A model generated the notes under the pieces. The model worked only from the letters and a program-made list of their open reading frames with translations, made no database searches and had not been told where the DNA came from. From a virus, in IMG/VR virus record IMGVR_UViG_3300006329_000045, positions 1 to 41,818 of that record: DNA of 41,818 nt. One strand, 5' to 3'. Positions 12,101-18,353 of this stretch are shown here, in pieces (within the stretch, counting starts at the first letter, position 1; each line of letters starts with the position of its first letter). Made by a program: the position numbers and the translations under genes.

Positions 12101-12610
12101 TTCAGTAGGTGCAGTATTAGTACCACCACTTGGAACGTATTTTGGTCTAATCTTTGTCTTTCTAAGATCTAAACCAATAATAGAAGTACCCCTAGGTATG
12201 ATTAATCCACCTCTAGGAGCATTAGTTACTTTATATAAATCGTCGTATTGTTTTGTTGCTGCATTCCATGCATAATTTCCTGGTTGAGGTGTATCAGTAA
12301 ATGTAGTGACACCTGATACGTAATTACCAGCAGTAACTGCATATGCTTCTGTTCCAGGTCTATTGTCTACAATATGATCTCCTGGATATAATAATATTGT
12401 AAATTGATCGAATTTGTCGTCTGCACTACCTGCACTTACATATGAATATCTTGCCACTTCAAGAACTGCTCTTGCTATCGTCTTGAATGGTCTTATGGGT
12501 GAATTACCCTTATTGTCAATTGCATCTGTAGCGTCAAAGTCATCGGGATTAACATAGAGAATCCTTCCTTCTACGGACGATATAATATTTTGTAAGCGTG
12601 TTAATGCCAT
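6152..12610 (-). CDS. Giant tail fibre-like protein, pectate-lyase-type N-terminus
   Basis: 2152 residues, the largest gene here. It begins MALTRLQNIISSVEGRILYV; residues of about 15-190 (NPDDFDATDAIDNKG, PIRPFKTIARAVLEVARY, FTILLYPGDHIVDNRPG) have the opening strands of a pectate-lyase-like beta helix common in cyanophage fibres. Residues of about 215-560 hold four diverged copies of a 60-residue module ending in SLTFxC and YPR, followed by a short TWAGGTA repeat. Later comes a beta-helix stretch and, near the C-terminus, a globular domain with FINGVLQEPYEDYNFDGARIY. A late promoter box lies 42 bases before the ATG. Adsorption or fibre function is inferred. The repeats suggest the length can change by recombination. 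Confidence 0.82.
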   Translation of the reverse strand: MALTRLQNIISSVEGRILYVNPDDFDATDAIDNKGNSPIRPFKTIARAVLEVARYSYVSAGSADDKFDQFTILLYPGDHIVDNRPGTEAYAVTAGNYVSGVTTFTDTPQPGNYAWNAATKQYDDLYKVTNAPRGGLIIPRGTSIIGLDLRKTKIRPKYVPSGGTNTAPTEITLNYTADPNNLSQLTIDQVAVGGAPTDINDLIIESAFEKGVYGPKYFTPTNAAYTPSTGDLVLSLPTGHGLTINDYVKINTNALTFECSMDGGSQRKTYPRTTDPYNNTQIPIDSVSGANDVTINVGATPNVQHNVTNATYNAITGVMQLTTNVGHGIAIGDTVKIADNALSFTCNMDDYATPTKTYPRTTTFTLTPTTAAYVPSTGIVTITIDKHGMDDGDLIKIADNALTFSCNFGGATGAAAEKSYPRSTDPISGHWIPVSNCTTNTFDIQCLHAVPSTNVDVHSFVSAVANSITKKLDRAYDSPVEVVGADSTNGTVDLQVGKSPSVSFDVTDAAYNVTSGDLELTIGAHNLAVGTNIKLAPNSLTFNCGAGSGTYPRASGANTASGRDYAYETSLEITASTATTITINVNGGQGAISNTDPHTWAGGTASNAVITGGNYTHTWAGGTATNAFTSGGDYAHSFIAAAADSVVVETGNLVIEPGTRISSVDTNLGSSTIKVNLSKPHAYTPANGYPSNTSETGKIVKVPYEDDNSRTALFRITGGCYFWQFTMLDGDPNGIYNTSTVEPQSSWSSLVSPIRSHTKLTIFEFASQHDLYQFYRKVADSITLVNAEKIEPKIQENRIVGALGDQVNITSVSRNSNIVTVTLEEELNLTANNYVVIAGNVTGNAGINPYYVGEKRVSSVITKTQFTFQLSASDESGLNALETDQDNTTANWQVTYTPSGCTAQVEIDTVESASPYIFNCSLRSTYGTCGMHADGSRASGFKSMVVAQYTGISLQKDDGAFLKYSSGSQIYSNDGTTAYHTDIDAVYNPLQRSYHVKASNRAVIQAVSVFAVGYADHFIAEDGGDMSVTNSNSNFGSNAMRSIGFSDRAFNKDALGEITHIIPPRNIESTDTNVYWEAIDTQKTTNSRIYLTGRTEAAVVTSGGSKFTGSSLTTTASGVTWTLTIAGGTVTAVTNWVGLDGTNLQPGDVITIDSPNVSEGGLPCVLTVGGSLTINAGKYTVGGRTKNKDGSTVKDMIYVPLYVSGSNTTSEQSAKIDTVGSSQGNIFDYDLSQTQWYVNVESGVNNQIYQTIDGNNAVGEKYHSSGILSTPSSYLKRIVDERVDNDKIYRLRYVTKRDQATGILPSYPQTGYILQIKKGGGISGMGDRFTDGANLLLLNKRFLAWETVARYKAANPSYVVPDQGTAGGDWNCQDDIISLVDAVAFNLRYGGNSETYDAANLYNNLPSPGGVTQYLGSRDVIVDMINTYLKPLMQSVMYNTPVSGAILNRDPAATSNIFYNQVTITNPANLAYAQGTCANVRNSSYTLLNIVTTALGTDASPGSLAGITRTAPTSTYTRRSGFEYDEVYYVYDVEEVTPYSWDGTNETPGVYYLTILKGSVSVDTSVLPGNTFKFSQNTDTLYPVIDIDNPVSDPLIARSSADPVLIGKVKTSRGDNAATTDPADPSYSITKESLSSFFDEYFNNELEWSWAGINTSNSQLSHVINLNNYDGTHGATTVNLQSGDGSGEIRKIDLNPTRSGDTYQIELRRPSTIRSGNHTFEYVGFGPGNYSTAFPIKQTKILSPDEQKYAQSLKEQGGIAFYSGLNSNGDLYIGNTVINAVTGKTTENEITELKELTITDNLNVIGGSGNILNTNFQGPVTFLKSITGEGDNIFSSISLRNPDGIISKLINNDTAPSGGDKGDFQFNSDPKEGGFFGWSKNDEGEWKTTGLLELDKIHSYKDGSNYCLNIGSDIVDLSSDTTINTNYALDITTNQRIGGYLDIGSPSNKGTAITSNVAGTKETPLSIFQTWGNNSVVFKPLEITVDTNTNTFSGATGSKLIDLINGSDSVFNVDKDGNVAIKEGSTYGISNRAFFITLTVKTNTSTANNEIAMETQVNTFNDVYNYIGASQSTATSVQYGFRTDTDIGSFKTLGSDTGGGMDFNDFNARSILLFINGVLQEPYEDYNFDGARIYLKTQPAQNTKIFIRALAN
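10700..10830 (-). repeat. Short tandem repeat coding TWAGGTA(S/T)NA units
   Basis: Two adjacent copies of a ~19-residue unit reading TWAGGTASNAVITGGNYTH and TWAGGTATNAFTSGGDYAH, followed by a degenerate third start. The DNA of the two copies shares the string CCAGCCCATGT (plus strand). It follows the four-copy module directly. Confidence 0.7.
10920..11965 (-). repeat. Four diverged copies of a ~60-residue fibre module
   Basis: Within the giant fibre gene, copies lie near 11965-11780, 11700-11520, 11510-11330 and 11110-10925. Each codes for NAxYxxxTGxxxLTI, then a GHGL-like turn, IKIxxNALTFxC and YPR. Related copies occur in the partial gene at 1-2771, near 300-100 and 1230-1030. Boundaries were estimated by eye. 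Confidence 0.75.
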
Positions 12611-12651
12611 CGAGTAGTCCTATTATGACACGTGAATATATTCCTTGAAAG

Positions 12652-12659
12652 TATTTATA
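12652..12659 (-). promoter_or_regulatory. T4-type late promoter box TATAAATA
   Basis: Minus-strand TATAAATA directly follows the terminator at 12662-12690 and precedes the giant fibre ATG by about 42 bases. T4-type late promoters need only this -10-like box, the gp55 sigma factor and gp33, and gp33 is encoded in this window. Confidence 0.75.
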
Positions 12660-12661
12660 AG

Positions 12662-12690
12662 ACAAAAAAATACCCCCAGTATTGGGGGTA
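12662..12690 (-). terminator. Rho-independent terminator
   Basis: On the minus strand an 8-bp stem TACCCCCA/TGGGGGTA with loop ATAC is followed by seven T. It ends the unit containing the methyltransferase and the basic protein, and the next late promoter starts two bases after the T run. Confidence 0.9.
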
Positions 12691-12695
12691 GAGAT

Positions 12696-13013
12696 TTACT
12701 TAATTGTGTTCGTTGCTTTGAGTACTTCTTTAACAAATGATTCCAAAAGGAGTAGTGGTAAAAGAATTAATGATAGACCATCACGAGGATAATCTTTAAT
12801 AAATGCCTTTACAGGTTCAATTGGTGTTTGGGGAGGTACATTAACCACAGGTTGATCTGAAGTTTCAATAACAATGTCTGCTATTTCTTCTTCGGGTCTT
12901 GGTGGTACATTTGATACTTCACTCACAGGTAATTTTGCGGTTGAAGTATTTAGTGAAGTTTTCTTGGCAGTTGTTTTACGAGCACGTCTTTTGCGTGTTG
13001 TTGTAGTAGCCAT
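12696..13013 (-). CDS. Small basic protein with hydrophobic C-terminal segment
   Basis: 105 residues from the ATG at 13013, chosen because the longer frame would run far into the methyltransferase gene. The N-terminus is strongly basic (RKRRARKTTAKK, histone-tail-like), the middle is acidic and proline-rich, and near the end there is a hydrophobic run LSLILLPLLLLESFV. The composition could suit binding to nucleic acid plus a membrane or protein contact, but no family was recognised. It is the last gene before the terminator at 12662-12690 and follows the methyltransferase by 28 bases. Confidence 0.6.
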   Translation of the reverse strand: MATTTTRKRRARKTTAKKTSLNTSTAKLPVSEVSNVPPRPEEEIADIVIETSDQPVVNVPPQTPIEPVKAFIKDYPRDGLSLILLPLLLLESFVKEVLKATNTIK

Positions 13014-13041
13014 TAAATGATTTGAACTAATAATATTATAC

Positions 13042-13980
13042 TCAAATAAAGAGATCAGACAACCCTTGTTGTGGCGGTTCTTCTTCTGGTACACGATTCT
13101 TTATTAACTCACCATAATCTTCATGAAGTTCACATCCCATATAATATCTGTCATGTTGCTTTGCTACCATAGCAGTTGTACCTGATCCCATAAATGGGTC
13201 AAGAATAATATCACCAGGTTCAGAACCTGCTAGTATACATGGTTCAATCAACTCAGGAGGAAATACAGCAAAGTGTGCTCCCTTATATGGTTTCTTTGTT
13301 ACTGACCAAACAGATCGCTTATTCTTCCGTTCATATGACTTGGTAAGACCACTATGAGGAACCAAGCCACTGCCAGGATTATGATACTTACCATTGCTAC
13401 GGTCTCTTGTTCCCCAATCTTTTGCTGGTTCTTTGATTGCTTCATTGTTGTAATAATAATTCTTGTTCTTACTGAGTAGAAAAATATACTCATGTGCTTT
13501 AGTACATCTATCCTTTACTGACTCAGGCATAGGATTTGGTTTATGCCATATTATATCTTGTCTTAGATACCAACCATCAGCACGTAATGCAAATGCTAAC
13601 ATCCAAGGGATACCAATTAGATCCTTACTCTTTAATCCTTCTAACTTATTACCTCTAACTGGGGAGAATGAAGGTAAATCTTGATTAGTTTTACTTACTG
13701 TCTGTTTAGGATAGTTACCATCACTTCTATAATTGTAATAAGAATCTCCTATATTTACCCATAAAGTTCCATCATCAGTTAAATTATCTCTAACTAATCG
13801 GAATACTTCAACTAACTGTTGAATATATTCCTCTGGTGTCTGCTCCATACCTATTTGCTTCTCTTCCCCACCATAATCTCGGAGTCCATAATAAGGTGGA
13901 GATGTAACACACATTCGTGCTTCATCAATAAAAGCAGGTAATGTCTTTCTACAATCCCCAAAAAGGATAAGATCTTTCAC
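13042..13980 (-). CDS. DNA N4-cytosine/N6-adenine methyltransferase
   Basis: 312 residues, GTG start. Catalytic motif IV TSPPYY is at residues 26-31 and the AdoMet-binding motif DPFMGSGTT at 261-269. Motif IV before motif I is the beta-class order of the N6_N4_Mtase family. The SPPY form is often found in N4-cytosine enzymes, so cytosine N4 is slightly favoured, but base and target are not readable. No restriction endonuclease gene is adjacent, so it is probably an orphan enzyme that protects or marks phage DNA. The GTG overlaps the TGA of the 27-residue peptide upstream (GTGA), indicating translational coupling. The middle (about residues 95-215) is the probable target-recognition region. 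Confidence 0.93.
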   Translation of the reverse strand: MKDLILFGDCRKTLPAFIDEARMCVTSPPYYGLRDYGGEEKQIGMEQTPEEYIQQLVEVFRLVRDNLTDDGTLWVNIGDSYYNYRSDGNYPKQTVSKTNQDLPSFSPVRGNKLEGLKSKDLIGIPWMLAFALRADGWYLRQDIIWHKPNPMPESVKDRCTKAHEYIFLLSKNKNYYYNNEAIKEPAKDWGTRDRSNGKYHNPGSGLVPHSGLTKSYERKNKRSVWSVTKKPYKGAHFAVFPPELIEPCILAGSEPGDIILDPFMGSGTTAMVAKQHDRYYMGCELHEDYGELIKNRVPEEEPPQQGLSDLFI

Positions 13981-14060
13981 TTTTTAAATACCCCTAATTT
14001 TGCTAAGAGATAAATTGATAATACTGTCCAGAAGACAACTTCTAATCCAATGTTGTTCAT
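13977..14060 (-). CDS. 27-residue membrane peptide
   Basis: The ATG directly follows the TAA of the lipoprotein gene and the TGA overlaps the GTG of the methyltransferase. The peptide is MNNIGLEVVFWTVLSIYLLA plus LGVFKK after one lysine, a single transmembrane segment with a basic C-terminal end. The perfect packing between two genes is the main evidence that it is translated. Function unknown. Confidence 0.6.
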   Translation of the reverse strand: MNNIGLEVVFWTVLSIYLLAKLGVFKK

Positions 14061-14486
14061 TTAACCACCGTTAAGATCACATCCAATAGTTCCACCTACA
14101 ACTGCACCTAAAGGTATTGCCCACCATCTTCCGTCTCCTCTTGACATTGCTGCACCTGCACCACCACCGATTAATGCACCTGCTATCTTACCATCGGTAC
14201 AATCGTTCTCATCTACTTGTCTAAATTCTTCTACTACTTGTCTTCTTGGTGTTCCAATAGCACGACTTTGTGGTTCACAAGGAAACTCAATAGTTTCTTT
14301 CCATGAATGAACAAAACCAGGATCGTCTTCAGTACCTGGTACATATTCTTCTCGGTATTCTGTTCTATAACAAGTTTTAGTTCTAGAATAACCTGGTTGT
14401 TGTTCTGATGCTTCTGCTGGAGGAGTTATTGGTGCTGTACACCCAACAAGTCCTACTAAAGTAGCAATAGATAATGCTTTCTTCAT
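14061..14486 (-). CDS. Glycine-zipper lipoprotein
   Basis: 141 residues. The N-terminus MKKALSIATLVGLVGC is a short signal peptide with lipobox LVGC and a lipidation cysteine at residue 16. The middle has four cysteines (CYRTEYREEYV, FPCEPQ, NDC). The C-terminus carries a glycine-zipper pair, GKIAGALIGGGAGAAM and IPLGAVVGGTIGCDL, resembling the SlyB/OsmB-type 2TM glycine-zipper family. It is expected in the host outer membrane or periplasm. It is first in the unit leading to the methyltransferase and is preceded by the sigma70-type promoter at 14508-14536. A role in envelope modification, superinfection exclusion or lysis is possible but not shown. Confidence 0.75.
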   Translation of the reverse strand: MKKALSIATLVGLVGCTAPITPPAEASEQQPGYSRTKTCYRTEYREEYVPGTEDDPGFVHSWKETIEFPCEPQSRAIGTPRRQVVEEFRQVDENDCTDGKIAGALIGGGAGAAMSRGDGRWWAIPLGAVVGGTIGCDLNGG

Positions 14487-14507
14487 ATTAAAGTTATCAA
14501 TAAATTA

Positions 14508-14536
14508 ATTATACACTAAAAAAGGGGGTTTGACAA
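14508..14536 (-). promoter_or_regulatory. Sigma70-type promoter, -35 inside a terminator hairpin
   Basis: Minus strand TTGTCA (14531-14536), 17-base spacer, TATAAT (14508-14513). The -35 hexamer consists of the loop and the last two stem bases of the terminator at 14518-14544. The lipoprotein ATG is about 20 bases after the -10. Confidence 0.75.
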
Positions 14537-14544
14537 CCCCCTTT
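14518..14544 (-). terminator. Rho-independent terminator
   Basis: Minus strand stem AAAGGGGGTT/AACCCCCTTT, loop GTCA, followed by more T. It follows the stop of the gene at 14547-14714 by 2 bases. Confidence 0.88.
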
Positions 14545-14546
14545 AT

Positions 14547-14714
14547 TTACATTAGTATCTCCTTACATATTCGTTTACAACTTGCGTGTTCTGATTCACA
14601 TTCAATCAGACATTCGTAGTAATCATTAAGTGCTTCCTGACTAGAATTAATCTCGTGTTTTGGTTCAAAATGATTCCAATCGGCAATCTGATTATAAGAC
14701 ATAATGTTGTGCAT
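14547..14714 (-). CDS. Small twin-CX3C protein
   Basis: 55 residues. The ATG at 14714 is chosen because GGAGA lies 6-7 bases before it; the frame is open further upstream. The C-terminal half has two CX3C pairs spaced by six residues (ECLIECESEHASCKRICKE), a helical-hairpin arrangement that could form two disulfides or bind metal. The rest is polar. No family was recognised. A late promoter box lies at 14788-14795, and a terminator follows the stop, so this is a single-gene unit. Confidence 0.65.
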   Translation of the reverse strand: MHNIMSYNQIADWNHFEPKHEINSSQEALNDYYECLIECESEHASCKRICKEILM

Positions 14715-14787
14715 TCTACTCTCCGTTAACATTTGAAACAATAATATAAGAGTTTTAGTGCATCGGTTTTCTCCGTTTGACTACTAA

Positions 14788-14795
14788 TATTTATA
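14788..14795 (-). promoter_or_regulatory. T4-type late promoter box TATAAATA
   Basis: Minus-strand TATAAATA in the gap between two small genes, about 75 bases before the ATG of the twin-CX3C gene. Confidence 0.65.
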
Positions 14796-14839
14796 TCTTG
14801 GAACAACCATATTACAAATATTTTAACAAAAATTTATGC

Positions 14840-15031
14840 CTAGTACTCATACTCTAAATTAAAAAGGTCGTCATCTTTTCTGCAAAGCGACAGAACATCT
14901 TGAAATTGTTCTGGAGTTTCACATATAATAGTTTGACTACTTTCCTTATTGGAAAATATTGTGAACCGTCTAGCAGGAATGCTAACAATTACACGTTGTA
15001 CAAACTCATCTGTGTACATTGAATCTGTCAT
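14840..15031 (-). CDS. Small hypothetical protein
   Basis: 63 residues (MTDSMYTDEFVQRVIVSIP..., ending LFNLEYEY). Mixed alpha/beta composition, soluble, no recognised motif. It follows the needle gene by 42 bases. A promoter-like sequence at 15042-15070 would place its transcript start only a few bases before the ATG, so the internal ATG at 15019 is a possible alternative start. Function unknown. Confidence 0.5.
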   Translation of the reverse strand: MTDSMYTDEFVQRVIVSIPARRFTIFSNKESSQTIICETPEQFQDVLSLCRKDDDLFNLEYEY

Positions 15032-15041
15032 AATGATTTTA

Positions 15042-15070
15042 ACTGTAGCATAGGTTATTCTTTATGTCAA
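15042..15070 (-). promoter_or_regulatory. Possible sigma70-type promoter
   Basis: Minus strand TTGACA (15065-15070), 17-base spacer, weak -10 TACAGT (15042-15047). It sits just after the needle gene stop. The weak -10 and very short leader lower confidence. Confidence 0.4.
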
Positions 15071-15072
15071 GT

Positions 15073-15993
15073 TTAGTTGAGGTCGATACGAGGTGCTTTA
15101 TGCTTCATCTTTCCTCCAGATTCAAACAAGGAGGTACTTCCACACTTCATCCCGAATTGCCCTGCTGCTGATATATTTACTTTACCTGACCCTGTTTTTA
15201 TATTAAATGAATTACTTCCAGCACCAATAGAACCACTAGTTTGAGCAGTTGGAGATCCAATAACTCTTTTACCTTTTACATCCCATTCAACTCTACCAGT
15301 TATTTTATTGATAGAATTACTCTTAACAGTCGTTCTCATATGACCTTTAACATCTATTTGCATATCACCTTCACTCTTAAGTTGGAGAACTCCTCCTTTA
15401 CTTGTTTGTTCAATAATATATGTTCCATCAAAGGCATCTCTCATAACTCCACCTTTCTTTAAATTACGATACAAATAAGCACCATCTAATTGATATTTGT
15501 TTACATCTACCTGATATGTTCCTCTAGCATTTACACCACCTTCTGCCATGTTAATAATATACTTATCACCAACATCAAGTGTATATAATCCATCTACCTT
15601 ATCATGTCTATTACCACGTACATGAGTATGCATATCACCTTCAACATCAACATGAGCATTACCAACTACATGTAATACAAATCTATCACTAGCATCTTTT
15701 TGTTCTGTGTCTACTTTCTCACCAGTTTTAACATGGATATGTCTAGCAGCAACAATATTAATATCTCTTGCAGGTGAATGAATCTGTATATCACCAGTAG
15801 GATACATCTTAATATAAGACCCAGTAGTCCCATGTCTTATTTGAATGTGTTCTTCACCCTTTTCTTCATAGAACTCTATCTTATGACCACTAGAATATTG
15901 AGTAGTCCTATTATAAGGATATCTTTTTTCCCCACCGTCATTATTATCAGCGAGAAAATTTAATACTTCTTGTGTCTTAGGATCTATTGCCAT
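15073..15993 (-). CDS. Baseplate needle protein (gp5 C-terminal beta-helix as a separate gene)
   Basis: 306 residues from the ATG at 15993, whose A overlaps the TAA of gp5 (TAATG). After a short helical start the protein is a long run of short strands of the type VxVxGxxxxxVxG (HVDVEGDMHTHVRGN, TLDVGDKYIINM, QIDVKGHMRTTVK). This resembles the triple beta-helix that forms the membrane-puncturing needle in T4 gp5 and in VgrG. In T4 this region is part of gp5; here it is a separate cistron. The C-terminus (CGSTSLFESGGKMKHKAPRID) resembles other phage spike ends. I infer a trimeric spike on the central baseplate hub. Start choice is firm because the longer frame would sit inside gp5. Confidence 0.82.
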   Translation of the reverse strand: MAIDPKTQEVLNFLADNNDGGEKRYPYNRTTQYSSGHKIEFYEEKGEEHIQIRHGTTGSYIKMYPTGDIQIHSPARDINIVAARHIHVKTGEKVDTEQKDASDRFVLHVVGNAHVDVEGDMHTHVRGNRHDKVDGLYTLDVGDKYIINMAEGGVNARGTYQVDVNKYQLDGAYLYRNLKKGGVMRDAFDGTYIIEQTSKGGVLQLKSEGDMQIDVKGHMRTTVKSNSINKITGRVEWDVKGKRVIGSPTAQTSGSIGAGSNSFNIKTGSGKVNISAAGQFGMKCGSTSLFESGGKMKHKAPRIDLN

Positions 15994-18122
15994 TATTGGT
16001 CTCCAGGATGACCAACACAATCAATGATGGTCTTGTATATAGCGTAATCAGTGATATATCTCTCAATATCTTTTCTGGGAATATAATTAATTATTGGTAC
16101 TATTACAGCAGATCTTAATCCACCAACGTCACCTTCACCACAAAGATATATCTCAGGTTGAGCAGTGAATCCAAATCCCTCTTTAATTATCTTAAGGGCA
16201 GTCAATCTACCATTGTCTATAATTGGTTTAAATTCTGGTAAAATTGGATTAGCAGTTTCTTTCTTACCTTTCTTAACACAAACTTTAGTGCCAGCAGTTA
16301 AACCATATCCTGCATTGAATATTGCAGGTGGTTGAGCAAAAGTTATAATACCAATCCAGTATGGATTCTCTACATCTATACCATACATTTGATCATACAA
16401 TGGATCTCCATTATCGTCAAGTTTTAAAGGATTGTTAGATACAGATCCATCAAAATATGGATAACCACCACCACTTTTAGTAACAACTACATTTGTTACC
16501 TTTCCATCTTTTAATATTGGTTGTGCTGTAGCACCATCACCATAACCTGCATAGGATACTACAGAAACACTTGGTACTGTTTTTAGATTATTACCACCAT
16601 TAGTAACGTTAATACCAACTACTTGTCCAAAATGATTAATTGCAGGTATCCCTTTTGGTGGATCAATATTAGATCCAGGAATACCTTGCCAACCAGTAAA
16701 GAAAGTACTAGGAAATGCAGGTATTAATGTATCATTTGCTTTAGAACAGTTAATTGTTCTATCAGAAGCTTTAGCACCATTCATAATTCTAGTACTATCC
16801 ATATCTTTAAAGAAGGCAGCATCACCAAACAATGATGGTACAACATCTTCACCAAATGCTTCTACTCTATTAAATAATGAATCAACAAAATTATCTGGTC
16901 TATCTCCTTCTTTAGTTGTATACTCTCCAGTTCCTGTGTAACATGACATATCTACATTACAGAACTGATTTAATACATCTCCTAATTTATCTAAGAATCC
17001 ATTTTCATAACTTCCTTTAGATTCTATAATTGATGCTGCATTTGAAATTGCATCTAATGCTGCTTGAATACCATCACCAATCATTGATACTAATAACTCA
17101 GTTAAATCTCTAGCAACACAGAAACCAGCATTAAGTAAATTATCAAATAAATCATTTACCATATTAGTAAGAGTTCCTAATAATTGCTTGGCAAGATTAT
17201 CAAAAAGACATTTAACAATTTCCATAAATGTCTCAAATATTTCACTAGCATTAAATACAACTTCTGGATCTTTATCAGGAGTTAAATTTAATGCTTTAGT
17301 TAATGGTGTAAGAACATTCTCTTGGAAGAACTTCTTTAATTCATATAGTATTACTTGTTTAGTATCACCTAGTATACCATTAGAAACTTGTTGTAATCTT
17401 GCTACATATGATCTTGTTAGTTCATCTTTATTGGATATCTTTCCAGTTACTTTATCAATAAGTAAATCACCAACAATATCATTTCTACGTTTCTTTGTAA
17501 ATAATTCACTAAGTATTCTTTGAAACTCAGATTCTGGTCTATGACCACATTTTCCATTTGATACTGAAAATGTGATCTTCTCTATATCTAATTGTTGAGA
17601 ATCATTAGTACTATTTTTACCTGTTCTCTGTCCTCTACCAGAAGGTCCTACTGTTCCTTCACCTTCTGCAGGTTTATTGTTAGCAGCAGTATCTGCACGT
17701 GTTGGTTCATAGTTATTACTTAAACCAAGATTACCTGCTACATCTGTATATTGATTACCTTTTTCAACTACACCAAGAGACCCAAAAACCAAAGGTTGTT
17801 GAGCACTCTCTCCGTCTAAAAATGTTCCTATAACCCATGCACCGATACCTAATCCATGAATAGAACCTTGACTCTTATGCCATTGTGGGGCACTAGAAGG
17901 CATCATAACAGTTGCCCAAGGTAAATCTTTAGGTGGTAAGGTCTGTCTATCACGAGCATGATAACCCATGATTCTTACTTTTATTCTGTTACTCTCTTGC
18001 TTATCAATTAAATCTTCATGATCTATATCAATAGCACCATCACCCTCGACTTGACCTACCCAAAGACGATTTCCTTGGGCACCAAACCAATAATTAGATT
18101 CTAAGGTATCTGCAACTGCCAT
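15993..18122 (-). CDS. 5: Baseplate hub protein gp5-like (OB-fold, no lysozyme domain seen)
   Basis: 709 residues. Residues ~45-130 (SNRIKVRIMGYHARDR, LPWATVMMPSSAPQWH, GIGAWVIGTFLDGE, QPLVFGSLG) are the gp5/VgrG-type OB fold that sits on gp27. It continues with a polar linker, a helical region at ~230-400 and a beta-rich C-terminal part (~480-700). I did not find the glycoside-hydrolase lysozyme domain that T4 gp5 carries between the OB fold and the needle. The gene order gp27, CP12, gp5, needle supports the assignment. Its ATG overlaps the CP12 stop (TAATG) and no clear Shine-Dalgarno sequence precedes it, so its translation is probably coupled to CP12. Confidence 0.85.
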   Translation of the reverse strand: MAVADTLESNYWFGAQGNRLWVGQVEGDGAIDIDHEDLIDKQESNRIKVRIMGYHARDRQTLPPKDLPWATVMMPSSAPQWHKSQGSIHGLGIGAWVIGTFLDGESAQQPLVFGSLGVVEKGNQYTDVAGNLGLSNNYEPTRADTAANNKPAEGEGTVGPSGRGQRTGKNSTNDSQQLDIEKITFSVSNGKCGHRPESEFQRILSELFTKKRRNDIVGDLLIDKVTGKISNKDELTRSYVARLQQVSNGILGDTKQVILYELKKFFQENVLTPLTKALNLTPDKDPEVVFNASEIFETFMEIVKCLFDNLAKQLLGTLTNMVNDLFDNLLNAGFCVARDLTELLVSMIGDGIQAALDAISNAASIIESKGSYENGFLDKLGDVLNQFCNVDMSCYTGTGEYTTKEGDRPDNFVDSLFNRVEAFGEDVVPSLFGDAAFFKDMDSTRIMNGAKASDRTINCSKANDTLIPAFPSTFFTGWQGIPGSNIDPPKGIPAINHFGQVVGINVTNGGNNLKTVPSVSVVSYAGYGDGATAQPILKDGKVTNVVVTKSGGGYPYFDGSVSNNPLKLDDNGDPLYDQMYGIDVENPYWIGIITFAQPPAIFNAGYGLTAGTKVCVKKGKKETANPILPEFKPIIDNGRLTALKIIKEGFGFTAQPEIYLCGEGDVGGLRSAVIVPIINYIPRKDIERYITDYAIYKTIIDCVGHPGDQ

Positions 18123-18349
18123 TAATCATCGTAGACCAAACATTCTGGTTCGTCAGGGTGCATATCACAGAATAATTCTAAAGCATTGGGATCATGATGA
18201 TCGCCTGCTTTGATTTCATCTTTGTGATGATCTGCATAAACTTCTAGTTCATGTAGTTCTTCTTTATAGTGTCTTCTTGCAGCAGGATTAGTTTGTGGAT
18301 CTTCTAAGATCTCTTTATCATGCTGAATGTGATCTTCTATTGTTTTCAT
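18122..18349 (-). CDS. cp12: CP12-like Calvin-cycle regulator
   Basis: 75 residues from the ATG at 18349, 4 bases after the gp27 stop. The C-terminus LELFCDMHPDEPECLVYDD fits the CP12 signature (LExYCxxNPxxxECxxYDD), with a C-x8-C pair at residues 61 and 70. The N-terminal cysteine pair of classical CP12 is absent, and the helical core RHYKEELHELE stands where AWDxVEEL is expected. CP12 forms a redox-controlled complex with glyceraldehyde-3-phosphate dehydrogenase and phosphoribulokinase and shuts down carbon fixation; phage versions are thought to steer carbon to the pentose phosphate pathway. Its position inside the baseplate hub operon, coupled to gp5, suggests expression with structural genes. 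Confidence 0.88.
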   Translation of the reverse strand: MKTIEDHIQHDKEILEDPQTNPAARRHYKEELHELEVYADHHKDEIKAGDHHDPNALELFCDMHPDEPECLVYDD

Positions 18350-18353
18350 AAGT

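Noticed and set aside
14061-14486. Lysis Rz/Rz1-type spanin pair made of the lipoprotein and the 27-residue peptide
   Set aside because: The lipoprotein has a glycine-zipper rather than a proline-rich or coiled-coil spanin body, and no holin or endolysin is adjacent.
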